Source: Sycobia sp. Sy_11
Lineage: Eukaryota; Arthropoda; Insecta; Hymenoptera; Epichrysomallidae
Direction: 5' to 3'
Length of the DNA: 64,000 nucleotides
NCBI GenBank assembly: GCA_018907035.1
Contig: JACCIC010000021.1
Span: 1,598,501-1,662,500 of the forward strand
Shown here in pieces: positions 1-10,717 of the stretch; position 1 is the stretch's first letter, and each line of letters starts with the position of its first letter. The notes under the pieces were generated by a model. It searched no databases. It was not told the origin of the DNA and saw only the letters and a program-made list of their open reading frames with translations. The position numbers and the translations under genes are program-made.

Positions 1-582
1 ATACAATTTTCATAGTGAAATAAAATTATTCTAGAATTATACAAAGTAATGTTAATCAAAAGATGATATCCTTTCATTACAGACATACATGAGTATCCAA
101 AATGAATAAAAATTAAAAAAAATTATATTTTACCTTATTTCTAAATCAATTTTAAAAATATCACAATAGTAAAAATATCATTATTTATATTTATTAACTT
201 AAAATTATTTTATTCTTATTGACCTAAGAATTTTATTCTTATGAAAAATTACATTTATTGTATAAAATATATTTTAGTTCAAATATTAATTTTGATCATT
301 GTAAAAATAAGGCAGTTTTTACAAATATTGAAGCATTAATAGTAAATAGTTTTTTTTTTAAATTAAATATTAAGTAATAACATTGCTATTAATTCCAATT
401 TAATTAATTCTTTGGTTATTGCAAAAATTTTAATAATGAATTTAATTTAAATAAGATTGTAAAGAGTAAAAATATTAATAAACTATGCAGTTATGTTTAT
501 CAAAAAATGAAAATAAATTCTAGAAATCAACTCATTTCATAAGTATAAAATAAAATATACTTAAGAAACATAACCAATTTTA
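1..582. other. AT-rich 3' flank of the zinc-finger gene
   Basis: Very AT-rich sequence downstream of the zinc-finger stop codon. I see no coding potential or repeat boundary. An AATAAA on the minus strand (579-584) overlaps the stop codon, and other T-rich stretches further down could supply the real polyadenylation signal. Confidence 0.6.
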
Positions 583-1429
583 TTAGCTTGCTTTTAATTC
601 ATCTTCATCCATTATTTCATTTGAATTTTGCGCCGTGCTTTGAAGATTATTTGAATTTGAAATTAGATTTATGTCAGTCTGTTTAATTTGATTAACATTG
701 TTACAGATATAATCTGTACTTAATCCAGGAAGCACATTATTTTCACATTCATCAACAGAAGCAGTTACTGGATGCTTTTTCATATGTGTTGTTAAATTTC
801 CGCTGTGATAAAATTCTTTACCACAAACTTTACAGTGAAATGGCTTTATACCAGAATGAATTCTTTCATGTATTGAAAGATTTCCACTATGACGAAACTC
901 TTTAGCACAGATATTACATTTGTATGGTTTAACACCAGAATGTGTGCGTAAGTGAGTTGACAGATTTCCACTGTGACTAAACATTTTGCCACATACTTGA
1001 CAAGCGTATGGACGTTCTCCAGAATGCGTTCTCATATGAATAGCTAAGTTTCCACTATGTGTAAAAGATTTATCACATTGTTTACACTTATATGGTCTTT
1101 CACCATTATGAGTCCTCATATGAATAAAAAGATTACTTTTGTGTCCAAATTCTTTAAAACAAATTTCACATTGGCATTTAAGTTTCTTTCCAGAAGTATT
1201 AGTTGTATTTAAAGATTTGGCTGGTCTACCAGCAGTAGGTTTTTTACTAATTAGAGTATTAGATTGCTGAGCAGGATTCATTAAATTAGTATTAATAATA
1301 GTAGATGTACTTTCTGAATTTGATTGGTTTATTTGAGATCGACTATCAGCATCAGAATGATCTCTTGTAAAAGAATTACGCTGTTCTGGTTGTTGTTGCT
1401 GTTGCTGTTGCTGCTGCTGTTGCTGCTGT

Positions 1430-1464
<35 letters not shown>

Positions 1465-1521
1465 TTGTTGTTCTAGATGATGATTTACTAAATAATTAGA
1501 ACTTATAGAAGATGCACTTGG
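583..1521 (-). CDS. Zinc-finger gene, coding exon 2 (terminal)
   Basis: Holds the glutamine run, the spacer and all five C2H2 fingers. The open frame continues upstream of the methionine at 1281 to the acceptor at 1522-1523, so a start at 1281 would drop 80 genuine residues including the whole polyQ tract. Confidence 0.88.
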
Positions 1522-2388
1522 CTGTAATACAAAAAAATTATTTTAAGACTTACTTGTTACAAATTTATAAAATTATTTTATATTTAATTTAATTAATATT
1601 AATTAAATTAAGAAATATTTTTATCAGTCTTATAGTCTTTATAATATCATGTATTAGCTAATATATATTATAGAGTTTAGTTTCTGAGGATGAACCATAG
1701 CGGTTCGAAACATCTGACAAAAAGGTGATCCTAAATTTAAGGTGGTGGGGGCAGTCAGGTTGTCCTTTACTAACATAGAATAAGTACTTTTATTATTTTT
1801 TATTTTTTATTTTACTTATTATTGTATTTTTATTTTTATATTTTATTAATAATTTTATTTTATTTTTAATTTTAATTTTTTGATATAATTTATTGTAGTA
1901 ATAAGTTTTATTTTAGATTCTACGGGGGTGATTATAACCAGTCTGACAATCATTATTTTAGCTAATATATGATATTATAAAGATTGTAAGACCGATAAAA
2001 ATATTTATTAATTTAATTCAGAACAGTCGACATAAGTACAATTTTTAATTTTAATATTAATTAAAAGTGAATATCAGAACTGTCATATTTCAGAGTTTAT
2101 AAAAATATAAAAACTAAACTGATAATTAATGTTTAATAATTGACTAATATTTACACGAGAAGTATCCTGCCGAGAAATGCCATCATTCTTTTGAGAAAAA
2201 TCTTTGGGATACTGATTAGTTTGAACTTGTAGAGCTTGATCCCAAAAATGTGGTAATTGATGATAGGTATATTCAACATTTTGGTTATTGAAAACAGAAT
2301 AATCAATATTATTTTGAGCTCCAGCATTTGGATGATTTCTATCATCCACAGTATTATATTCTTGTTTTATTTGTACTGAACTAAACAT
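583..2388 (-). CDS. C2H2 zinc-finger protein with polyglutamine tract, two coding exons
   Basis: Join of 2155-2388 and 583-1521, 390 codons. Exon 1 starts at the ATG at 2386-2388 and ends at a GTAAAT donor; exon 2 begins after a pyrimidine-rich TTACAG acceptor. Both sites are phase 0, so the reading frame continues. An acceptor-like TATTAG lies directly before the ATG, so a 5'-UTR intron is likely and the transcription start is further upstream. The protein has an acidic, Asn/Gln-rich N-terminus, 27 uninterrupted glutamines (genomic 1390-1470), a Ser/Thr/Asn-rich spacer with a GRP AT-hook-like core, then five tandem C2H2 fingers (about residues 196-328) joined by TGEKP-type linkers (NGERPYK, SGERPYA, SGVKPYK, SGIKPFH). 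The fingers share a repeated HSGNL recognition-helix motif. Such proteins are nuclear sequence-specific DNA-binding regulators. The target is unknown and I do not recognise a named orthologue. Confidence 0.88.
1602..2018. mobile_element. MITE family A, copy 1 (inside zinc-finger intron)
   Basis: About 420 bp bounded by inverted repeats of about 65 bp: 1602-1668 reads as the complement of 1955-2018 (shared core ATAAAAATATTT...TTAATTTAAT). Internally it has a stem-loop, GAACC-ATAGC-GGTTC at about 1691-1706, followed by CGAAAC; then a conserved GGGGGCAGTCAGGTTGTC and an AT-rich filler. Related copies lie at 16699-17661 and 38861-39161. Conserved sequence (GAACAGTCGACATAAG) continues about 25 bp past 2018, so the true end may lie a little further out. 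No coding capacity, so non-autonomous; the autonomous partner is unknown. Confidence 0.7.
2155..2388 (-). CDS. Zinc-finger gene, coding exon 1
   Basis: Seventy-eight codons beginning MFSSVQIKQEYN, rich in Asn and Gln, with no domain I recognise. The frame stays open past the donor for 24 more codons, but joining at GTAAAT keeps phase 0 with the finger exon. Confidence 0.75.
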
Positions 2389-3454
2389 CTAATATAAGCA
2401 AAAAAAAAAACTTAAAACCAGTATTAAAATTGCTATTTAATACCTTGTTGTTACATTGAATTACCTTTACAGAGCTTCAATAATAATCTTGAGAATTTCA
2501 ATTTAGATTAACTTGTTTTTTCCTGTATTATATCTAAAACAAAACTACTGCTTTCAATTACAAATCTATTATATTTAATGATGAAACGTTCTTCAAAATT
2601 TGAGAACACTACAGTACCTATGATATAATTTTTATAAACGTAAGATAGTATTTTTTATATAGGCATTCTCAATTGCTTATTGACCAGCTGCTACGTGTTA
2701 ATTAACTAATTATAATGTATATACTGAATTCATCGAGTAAACTATCGTACCTACAGAACGTCTCATTTCCACAATTATTAGCCACAGAAATGGGAAACAA
2801 TAGCAAATTACTATATAACAAATAATAATCAAATGTGATTATAAGTCACATATAAGTATATAAGCAGGTATAAGCTATAGTTGCTGGTGCTGCTGTTGGC
2901 TGGTATATAAGTTTATGCTTTATGTACTATTAAAGGTAAATTCACACCAATTCACACGTATGCCGTGTGCCTATACTGTATACCAATATATTCTTCTTAA
3001 CTTTAAGGATCAGAGACACGATCGTATCAGAGACCAGCCCATATATACATACCAACATACTCTGTACTGCTCTGTACAAACACAACATCAGACCAGATCA
3101 GACACACAGTCATCGCAGTTTCACAGTTTGTCACAAACGTGGTCACACTCCAACTCACAGGTCACAGGCTCGCAATCCACATCTAAGTAGAAATAATCTC
3201 AGCCAATTTTAGATTATCAAGCATTCATCAGGATAACTACCAAATTATAGGTCCTGTACAGGGAGGTAACAAAGGGTATTCAGAGCCTGTACAGGTAACC
3301 TGTATTTTAGATTACGGCAATTTACGATTACGCAGCTTACGCCTTTTATGACAATTTCTATACTAAATAACTGATTAAATATATTTACAATATAGGACTA
3401 TATACTTTTTAAAAATTAATAAATTTATAAAGAAATATTGAAATTGAGATAAAA
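2389..3454. other. 5' flank of the zinc-finger gene
   Basis: Intergenic sequence that should contain the 5'-UTR exon(s) and promoter of the minus-strand zinc-finger gene, though I cannot place them. The 2900-3190 stretch is less AT-rich with many ACA/CACA words and two overlapping short open frames, neither recognisable. Two copies of the palindrome CCTGTACAGG sit near 3253 and 3283. Confidence 0.4.
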
Positions 3455-3604
3455 TTATTTCATTTTCACTATTTTATAAAATTGAAAATGAATTGTTTCA
3501 AGAATGAAAATGTAAAAGTGAAGCTGAGTATAAATAAATATATTTTCCCACACTTGGGGCACAAAATACGATTTTCTGCAACTGTCTAGAGGGAGCAAAA
3601 TACT

Positions 3605-3695
3605 ACTTTTCCTCCCTAGGGAGGAAAAGTGTTTATAGCCGATTTCTGACCAATCAGAGAGCAGAATTTTACTTTTCCTCCCTTGGGAGGAAAAG
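3605..3695. repeat. Two short near-identical palindromes
   Basis: 3605-3630 is a perfect 26-bp palindrome (ACTTTTCCTCCCT followed by its complement). 3672-3695 has the same 11-bp arms CTTTTCCTCCC / GGGAGGAAAAG around a TT centre. They sit in two imperfect copies of a unit of about 66 bp, each preceded by a GCA(A/G)AAT-like sequence, with CCAATCAG between them. Confidence 0.7.
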
Positions 3696-3779
3696 CGAAT
3701 GAACGGAACCGTGTAGTCCGGTAGGATTCTCAGTTTTCCGTGCTTGTGCAACATCTGGCATTTACGATGTTTAGACTTA

Positions 3780-3821
3780 CGAGTATATGCGCCAGTCGAC
3801 CGCGGGTTCGACCTTTTTTTT
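3780..3821 (+). other. tRNA-like B box with T-run (Pol III relic?)
   Basis: GGGTTCGACC at 3804-3813 matches a Pol III B box and is followed at once by eight Ts, a Pol III terminator. A convincing A box and a cloverleaf are not visible, so this is at most a tRNA/SINE relic. Confidence 0.2.
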
Positions 3822-3830
3822 GCACTTTGA

Positions 3831-4745
3831 GTTAGGTATTCAAGATTTTAAAATGAAATAAGATTTTTATTCTATCTAAAATTTATTATAAAAATTTTTA
3901 TGTTTTTTAAGTATTAAAAATTATCTATATCTTTTTTTAAATTAGTTTTCATTTAAAATTCTATTTATTATGTTATTAAATATTTAAAAATTTTAATTTG
4001 AGCGTAGATTATTAGCAAACTTATAATCTTCAATTGATTAGTCTTATTTATTTATAGAAAAGGGGGGGTTCCGCCTAGGGGTTCATCCCCTCTACCCAAT
4101 TATACATCTCTTCTTAACATACTATATTAATTTCCAAATAAGAGGAAATTATTTAATTTTATTTTATTCAATTCAAATAAATTGCACGTATGACCTTAAG
4201 AAAAAACCGATATTATTTTTTTTAAACCCAACGAATTACATTTTATGTTAGGGCAACTTATTTTAGAGCGAGTATCATTTGGACTTTTAGATTTTATACC
4301 TGCTTGCTCTATCTAAGCATGGCTAACACATGGAGGGGGGTTTAACATTCTTTAATTCTGTGAGTTTGCCGTTCAATTTTTTGTTCATTTCTTTGAGAAA
4401 GAAAAAGCGCCCTCGTATGGGAAAATAGTATGTGACACACGGGAGCACAGGGGTTTTCGGACTCGGGTAATTTAACGCCCTCGCTTCTCTCGGGCGGCAA
4501 ACATACCCTCGTCGGAAAACGCCTATTTTGTTCCCTGATGTCACAATATACTATTGATACTGTTTACGAACAATACTTCATTACGAATTATTTTTATTCA
4601 TAAAAACAAATATTTATATTGTACTTTATACAAGGAAGTAAATAATAATTTCAATGAAGATGTTCATAATAATGTAATTAATTAATACATATAATTTTTT
4701 TATTCTATATTTTGCGTTTTTGACTTATTTGTCTGTGAATCATCC
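3831..4745. other. Intergenic; GC-rich island at 4430-4550
   Basis: Mostly AT-rich, but 4430-4550 is strikingly GC-rich and bounded by GTGACA and TGTCAC. An unrecognised 73-codon minus-strand frame covers 4323-4544. I cannot tell whether this is an old repeat or a conserved element. Confidence 0.35.
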
Positions 4746-5057
4746 ATAGACTTAAATATTAGACCACGCGATCTGGGAATAGAGTTGAAGCAGATTGAAG
4801 ACTAAACCAGAGTGAGAAAATAATACATATTTCTCTTACAAGCAAAGAAGAGGGGGAAAAGGAAAGTAGAGGAATAGTAGCAGTAGAAATGTTCACAGGA
4901 GAAATATACGTTTCTCCTATACTTTATACCATTGTTATTATTGGACTGCCTCCCTACTCTTTCCTCGGAGTAAGAGAGAAAGCACGACTCTAGGGCTATC
5001 TGTCCTTCAATACGGACTTGAGAGCATATGTTGAAACGGGTGATCTAATATATAATC
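4746..5057. mobile_element. MITE family B, copy 1
   Basis: About 310 bp starting ATAGACTTAAATATTAGACC and ending with GATCTAATATATAATCC, which are imperfect terminal inverted repeats. Almost its whole length is the reverse complement of 10419-10796 (shared words include GGAGAAA.ACGT, TATTATTGG and AGAAAGCACGA). It has no coding capacity, and the two copies bracket the LTR retrotransposon. Confidence 0.65.
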
Positions 5058-5465
5058 CTAATGGGATCATCATATTGTCCTCATTTTCTTAAAAAATGTA
5101 AATAAAAGTGTAATTTAATTTCTAACACGTTATATACTTCTTAATGAATAAAAATTTAGCTGTTTATAAGGCAACTTATTTATACAATTTTTTAGTAAAA
5201 AGTGCATGTAAATATTTTTAAATTCTCTTTGAATCTTGGAATAGAGAAAATTACTCTATAGCTTTACAATTAGAGAACGTTACCCTATAGCTTACTATTA
5301 ATGTTTATTTTGTTATATTTGAATTTAAATTATTTTATTTTTAAACATTAGAAATAAAATATTTAATAAAATAAGAAATAACCAGTCATTTAGATATTTA
5401 TCGTTATACACCCTACACCTGACATCAAAACATTTATTCTTAAAGATTTTTTATACATAACATTG
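5058..5465. other. AT-rich spacer
   Basis: Sequence between MITE B copy 1 and the LTR element. I see nothing in it beyond AT-rich DNA. Confidence 0.5.
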
Positions 5466-6498
5466 TGTGACGTGGTAATTTTTTATTGAAATAACTGAGA
5501 CACATATATTTTATAACAATAAATTCCCGAAACATGGGCACAATTTATTTATTAACATGATTGAATACAACGCTCTTATCGCCACTTAACACATTATAAT
5601 ACCTCACCGTTTCACACATAAAGGGAGGTTCGCCTAGCTATAGCGCTTGGGAACCAGCGCAACTCTTACTGTGATTTGTCTTTCCCTTACTCCCGAAATT
5701 GCCCCTTTCTCCGCTCGACTCTAACGATTGCGGGAGCTCTCGGCTCGACCGAACTTCTCTCTTCGCTCTCCCACACACGCGGTGTCGACCCTCCAGAGAA
5801 TGACCTCTGCCCGATCGGCTCGATGCTACTGAACCTCCACTCGATCTTTCAACCTCTAATCGATGCTTTCCCTTTACGTCACCACCTTATACTCCACGAG
5901 GCGTTTCTCTCGCGCCGATTTGCGAGAAGAGACTTTTCCCGTTTCACGCGCCTCACTTGACCTGCAGGAGGTCCCTGTTTATACACCAACGCTACACAAC
6001 CCAGTTACTTAGAAAAACACGCTCCCAATTCTCTTCGACCCTCCACGACTTACACCTCCTAAAACACTGCGCGCTCTTCATTACAAATCACACACTTCGA
6101 GCTCGCCGTTGACGGCGCGAGCCCGCCAATCCGCGCATGCTCTCGGGTCACTTGACGACATCTCCCTCTTGAACACTCCTAACTCTCCCTTACATAAGCC
6201 CCGGTGCATAACACCTCGAGAAAATACATACAGTTGCACGCCAACATCTTTTGGTCGCTCTCCCCTTCTCTCTCGCATTTTCGCTCGGCGCTACGCCTCG
6301 CGTCGGACTTTTTCCGCTGCTTGGGTTGATGCTGTTCGGCTATGCCATATGTGCGCGGCCGGGTGGGGGGAGGGGCTCCTTTTGTCGCTGGCGCTCTCGC
6401 CTGTCCCTGTACGCGTACTCTTCTCGAAGACGATTGTAAAAGTCGTGGCGTCTACAGAGCCGATGAGGTCGCCCGGCTTTCCTTGTGACACCGTCACA
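5466..6498 (-). repeat. LTR (3' LTR of the minus-oriented element)
   Basis: Aligns along its length with 8787-9855 (shared words include GGGAGGTT, CGGTGTCGACCCT and CTACGCCTCGCGTCGG). GC-rich within an AT-rich neighbourhood. Open frames in it on either strand look incidental. Confidence 0.75.
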
Positions 6499-6500
6499 AA

Positions 6501-6513
6501 TTCCTCTCCCCTA
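6501..6513 (-). other. Polypurine tract of the LTR element
   Basis: On the minus strand AGGGGAGAGGAA lies two bases before the TGTGACGG that opens the 3' LTR. The position and purine content fit a plus-strand primer site. Confidence 0.55.
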
Positions 6514-6913
6514 GCCCGAAGCCGCGGATAGGTGAGCTTCGACTACCATGCTGACGCATCTCTTGTGGCTCGCTCTCTCCACACACACCGCTATCATCAG
6601 CGCTCACGGCTGTCTCGCTATCGCTCGCTAAATTGGCAGTCGTAGGTCCGTCGCTATTCTCAGTGGCCCTAAGCGGTAGCGCTGGCACAGATGCTCTTTG
6701 TAATGCATACTCAGGTACACTTCCACTTGCTGTGTCAGCTAATTCGATGATCGCTACCGCTTCTGCTAGTAACGACGAGGTGGGCGTGGTCTCCTAAGCT
6801 CGTCGCCTTCCATCCGCATTTTTGGCCCGCTTGGTTTAGTTCAGCTGCGAAATACCCGAGCACTCCGCGTGAATCATACCCTCCTCGTCTCTGTTTCCCC
6901 TCGAAAAAGATCT

Positions 6914-7222
6914 CTACTTTCCCTCGCGTACTCTCCACAATCCTCGTCCTAATCGGCTGTCGCAATCGAACTTCCTACAAAAATCCATTCCGAGGATCAT
7001 GCCCTGGTCGAGATTATGTATTGCTTTCAAATCTATTTTTTCGACAGTCCCTTTCATTTCTAAAACGACGCTAAGAATCCCTAAAGTTCGCGTGACTCTC
7101 CCATTTACTTTTTTAATACAGGTGTCGCTCGCCTTTAATCGTGACTTAAACTTATCCGCGAGCCTCGATCCCACCACAGAAAGATTCGCGGCCGGATCAT
7201 ATAACGCTTTATACACTGCCAC
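6914..7222 (-). pseudogene. Retrotransposon aspartic protease remnant
   Basis: A 102-codon frame with the signature of a retroviral-type aspartyl protease: an active-site-like YDPAANLSVVG segment, where families usually carry D-S/T-G-A, and a downstream ILGMDF motif about 65 residues later. In gypsy-type elements this enzyme cleaves Gag-Pol. The altered active-site tripeptide and the lack of any following reverse transcriptase indicate a relic. Confidence 0.65.
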
Positions 7223-7879
7223 CTAAAGTTACCGCCAAAAAGTTTCGGTTCTCTCCGCTCTTACCCGCTATACATTTCTTTTTCGCGCCTTGCCCTATCG
7301 CACACTCATCCCCCGTCTTCGAAGGGCTTTGCGCTATTTCTCTTGCATCATGTTCCTCTTGGTTACCACTGCTATCCGGTTCCGCAGATTTGGCACTATT
7401 CCGTGAAGGCTCGAGCGCTGGGAGCTGCAGAACATTATCGCTCAGGATATTTCTCGCGCCGGAAAACCACCATTTTGTGGTTGAGACGGTTAATGATGTC
7501 GGACGTATGGTCGCCCTGTTCTGCGCACTCATGTTCTCAGTAGGTAGTTTCCATTCACTTCTTTACTTGCTCGCCACATGTTTCAGCTTATTCGTCGTCG
7601 ATCCACGCGCTCGTGCGCTATCTCCCTCTTCACGCGCTTCATAGCCTTTTTCCTTGCCCTAAAGCTCGTCACCATCTGCTTTCACGATCTCAGCTCGTTC
7701 CCCTTCAACTTGATTTTTATTGATGGATCGCTGAGGTGTAGTACTTAGTTTTTCTGTGCCCCAGCGGACCCGTTTTCCCATTTCTCACGTAGCACGGCAC
7801 AATTTCTACTCGCTTTAAACGTTACATTTGGCGCGTCGCAGACCTGACAGCCATTCACTCGCGTTTGGCGCAACCACTT

Positions 7880-7945
7880 GCGGCGGTCCCTTGCCGTCGC
7901 ATGCAAAGCACCCCATCTGCGGACAGTCCGATACCCGGTGTCCCA
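7880..7945 (-). pseudogene. Gag CCHC zinc-knuckle remnant
   Basis: One minus-strand frame gives FTC-stop-KVGHRVSDCP and then CFACDGKG. This is the spacing of tandem nucleocapsid knuckles (C-x2-C-x4-H-x4-C) with a cysteine lost to a stop. It lies between the gag and protease remnants, in the expected order. Confidence 0.55.
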
Positions 7946-8182
7946 CCTTTTAGCAAGTAAACCATGTCCATGGGAATCTTTCATTTATACCAGTGTAACT
8001 ACGTGCGTCATCACGCGCACCCAATCTCGAAAATCGCGTGCCTTGGCTGTCGACGGGGCCGCTGACAGGGCGACTACTTCCGTGATTTCTCTACTCAGTC
8101 GAATTAGCCTCGCGGTTCCCATCATATCCCCCTTGTCATCGTTCGTTCGTGATGGCGGCACGTACCTACTGTCCAGGTCCTT

Positions 8183-8395
8183 CTATCTTTCCCAGCGATG
8201 GTCGTATCGCTCAATGTCGTCCAAATTGTCAACTAGTTTGGCGGACATGGCGTTTCGATATTCTGGTAACAAACCTCTGTACGCTAGATCTATTTGCTCC
8301 TTCTTCGATGGCGGTCTTACGAAATACGACACGATATAATGCAGGCTCGCTATATATACGCTGTCTTCTCTCCTTTTCCTTGCGAACGCTTCCAC
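8183..8395 (-). pseudogene. Retrotransposon Gag remnant
   Basis: A 70-codon frame containing IVSYFVRPPSKKEQ, DLAYRGLLPEYRNAMS and DDIERYDHRWER, the helical pattern of the retrotransposon gag domain found in insect gypsy-like elements (a run of alternating hydrophobic and basic residues, then L-P-x-Y). The frame is short and has no intact start, so it is a fragment. Confidence 0.6.
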
Positions 8396-8786
8396 AAATC
8401 GTTCAGCAGATCCTCTCTATTGTGTTTTCCAATACGGCTCAAAAATTCGGATATAAATTCCAATTAAATGAATTGTTCTCAATTAAATATTCTCTTGTTT
8501 CAATTAGAATGCGAGAAAATTCTTCCAAGCATTAAACAAAAATCCAAATAGACGTAACCGTCCGCAGTTCCCCAAAGTTGACTCGACCTGTAAACAACCT
8601 CAACCAACGTTAGTGTGCTTGTCACGCGTACCCGGCAAACACGTGACTCTGTTCCCCCCTTCTCCCCACATTGACAAAGACGCAAAGATGCAAAGGCACA
8701 AATTCTTCGTCGCTTCCCAACGGCTTTTACTTCTTTGAATTACACGTCGCGGTGCTAAAATAAACTCTCCCCTAGGGATGCCATTT

Positions 8787-9855
8787 TGTGATGTGATAAT
8801 TTATAACAATAATTTCCCGAACCACGGACACAATTTACTTATTATCATAAATGAATACAACTCTCTTATTATCGCTTAACAAATTATAATACCTTACCGT
8901 TTCATACACCAAGGGAGGTTCCACCTTGCTGTAGCGCTTGGAAACTGGTGCAACTCTTACCGCGATTTCTCTTTGCCCTTACTCGTGAAATTTTTCGTCC
9001 CTTTTCTCCGCTTGGCTCGAATGATTCCTGGAGCCCCATTTCCTCGCTCTCCCACACGCGCGGTGTCGACCCTCTTATTCTACACTACCTAACACGATGG
9101 AGTAAAGCTGGACCTTCCTTTGCTGAGTCGCCGCTCGTGATTGTTGCACCTCCAGTGAATGGCCCCTGCCCGGTCGGTTCGATGCTTCCCAAACCCCACT
9201 CGATCTGGTCCTCGCCAAGTCGACGCTTTCCCTTCACGTCACCACCTTGTACTCCACGAGGCGTTTCTCTCACGCCAATTTGGGAGAAGAAACTTTTCCC
9301 GCTTCACGCGTCTCACTTGACTCGCTGAACCTCCCGTTTACACATCGACGCTACACAACCCACTCATTCAGCAAAACACGCTCCCAATTCTCTTTGATGC
9401 TCGACGACTCACACCTCCTAAAACACTGCGCGCTCTTACTTACAAATCACACACTTTGAACTCGCCGTTAACGGCACCAACCCGACCAACCACGCATGCT
9501 CTCCGGCAACTTGACGACACCCCCTCTCGAATATTCCTATCTCTCCTTTACATAACCCCCGGTGCATAACACCTCGAGAAACTACATACTATTGCTTATC
9601 AACATCTTTTGGTCGTTCTCCCCTTCTCTCTCACATTCTCACTTGGCGCTACGCCTCGCGTCGGGCTTTTTCCGCTGTTTGGGTTGATGCTGTTTGGCTG
9701 TCCCACATGTGCGTGGCCGGGTGGGGGGGGGGGTCTTTTTATCGCCGGCGCTCTCGCCTGTCCCTGTACGCGCATTCTTCTCGAAGACGATTGTAAAAAT
9801 CGTGGCGCCTACAGAGCCGATGGGGTTGCCCGGGTTTCCTTGTGACACCGTCACA
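8787..9855 (-). repeat. LTR (5' LTR of the minus-oriented element)
   Basis: Partner of 5466-6498, about 35 bp longer. Immediately inside it the minus strand reads TGGCATCCCTAGGGGAGA, whose leading TGG is a plausible tRNA primer-binding site. I cannot name the tRNA. Confidence 0.75.
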
Positions 9856-9907
9856 ATTTATATTATAAAATTTAATTATGGAGAATAATTAATAATTTGA
9901 TCATGAG

Positions 9908-10192
9908 AAAAGGTTATCAAAAATTGGCCGGAGAAATACACTTTCTTATAAATCCCTCGATAGTTCTGCGTGCAACAAAGAAAGAAAGCAAAAGCGAAAG
10001 TAAGTGATGGAAAGAAAGAAGCAAGAGCGAGGGAGCAGAGTATGGAGGGCAGAGAGAAGGAGTGGGAACTCCGTTCGCTTTCTATGGGAAAAGCTTATCA
10101 AACATTAGCCGGAGATAGTTCCGATTTGTCGGATAGTCTTCGCTATCTTGGAAATTCCTCGATGGTTTTGCGTGCAACAGAGCCAAAGCGAG
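9908..10192 (+). repeat. Imperfect direct duplication
   Basis: 9908-9995 and about 10090-10192 share GGTTATCAAA.ATT.GCCGGAGA, then CCTCGAT.GTT.TGCGTGCAAC, with the second copy carrying an insertion. A purine-rich spacer lies between them. No coding signal. Confidence 0.45.
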
Positions 10193-10418
10193 TAATGGAA
10201 GGAAATTTTCTCTTTTAACTTTCTCTTCTTTCCACGCTCACTACATATCCCCACTTACATTTCTTCAAATTCATGCTATTGAAAAAACGCAACGTCACAG
10301 GGTGTCGCCACTTCGCAGTCAATTATGACGCGAAATCCTGTAAGTTGACACGATTTTAAAAGTGTATTAAATTCTTCTCTTTACCCTCCAGAATTTTAAT
10401 TTTTTATAACTACAACTC

Positions 10419-10641
10419 ATAGACTTATATATTAGATCACGTGCTTAAACGTATGTTCTGAAGCTCATATTGAAGGACAGTGATAGGCCTGGAATCGTGC
10501 TTTCTCTCTTGCTCTGGAGAAAGAGTAGGGAGGCAGCCCAATAATAACAATAGAAAAGAGTATAGGAGAAACGTATATTTCTGCTGTGAATATTTCTACT
10601 CCTACTGCTTCTCCACTTTTCTTTTTTCCCCACATCCTCGC

Positions 10642-10717
<76 letters not shown>

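Larger units (their letters stand above)
5466..9855 (-). mobile_element. Non-autonomous gypsy-type LTR retrotransposon
   Basis: Two long direct repeats, 5466-6498 and 8787-9855, each begin TGTGA(C/T)G and end CGTCACA in the plus-strand reading, giving LTR-like inverted termini. Internal remnants all read on the minus strand in the order gag (8395 to 8183), CCHC knuckle (about 7940 to 7880), aspartic protease (7222 to 6914), so the 5' LTR is the right-hand one. A purine tract (AGGGGAGAGGAA on the minus strand, about 6501-6513) sits just upstream of the 3' LTR, as expected for second-strand priming. The internal region is only about 2.3 kb and I find no reverse transcriptase, RNase H or integrase, so the copy depended on enzymes in trans. 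Stops and frameshifts break the frames and the LTRs differ visibly, so it is old. No target-site duplication is apparent. Confidence 0.8.

Noticed and set aside
1683..1715. Functional hammerhead ribozyme in MITE A
   Set aside because: The core has extra bases between CTGA and GATGA and no clear stems I and III, so I report only the shared stem-loop.
3780..3821. Intact tRNA gene
   Set aside because: Only a B-box-like word and T-run are seen; no cloverleaf.
5676..6531. Open frames within the left LTR
   Set aside because: Non-coding LTR; matching frames in the right LTR are not conserved as protein.
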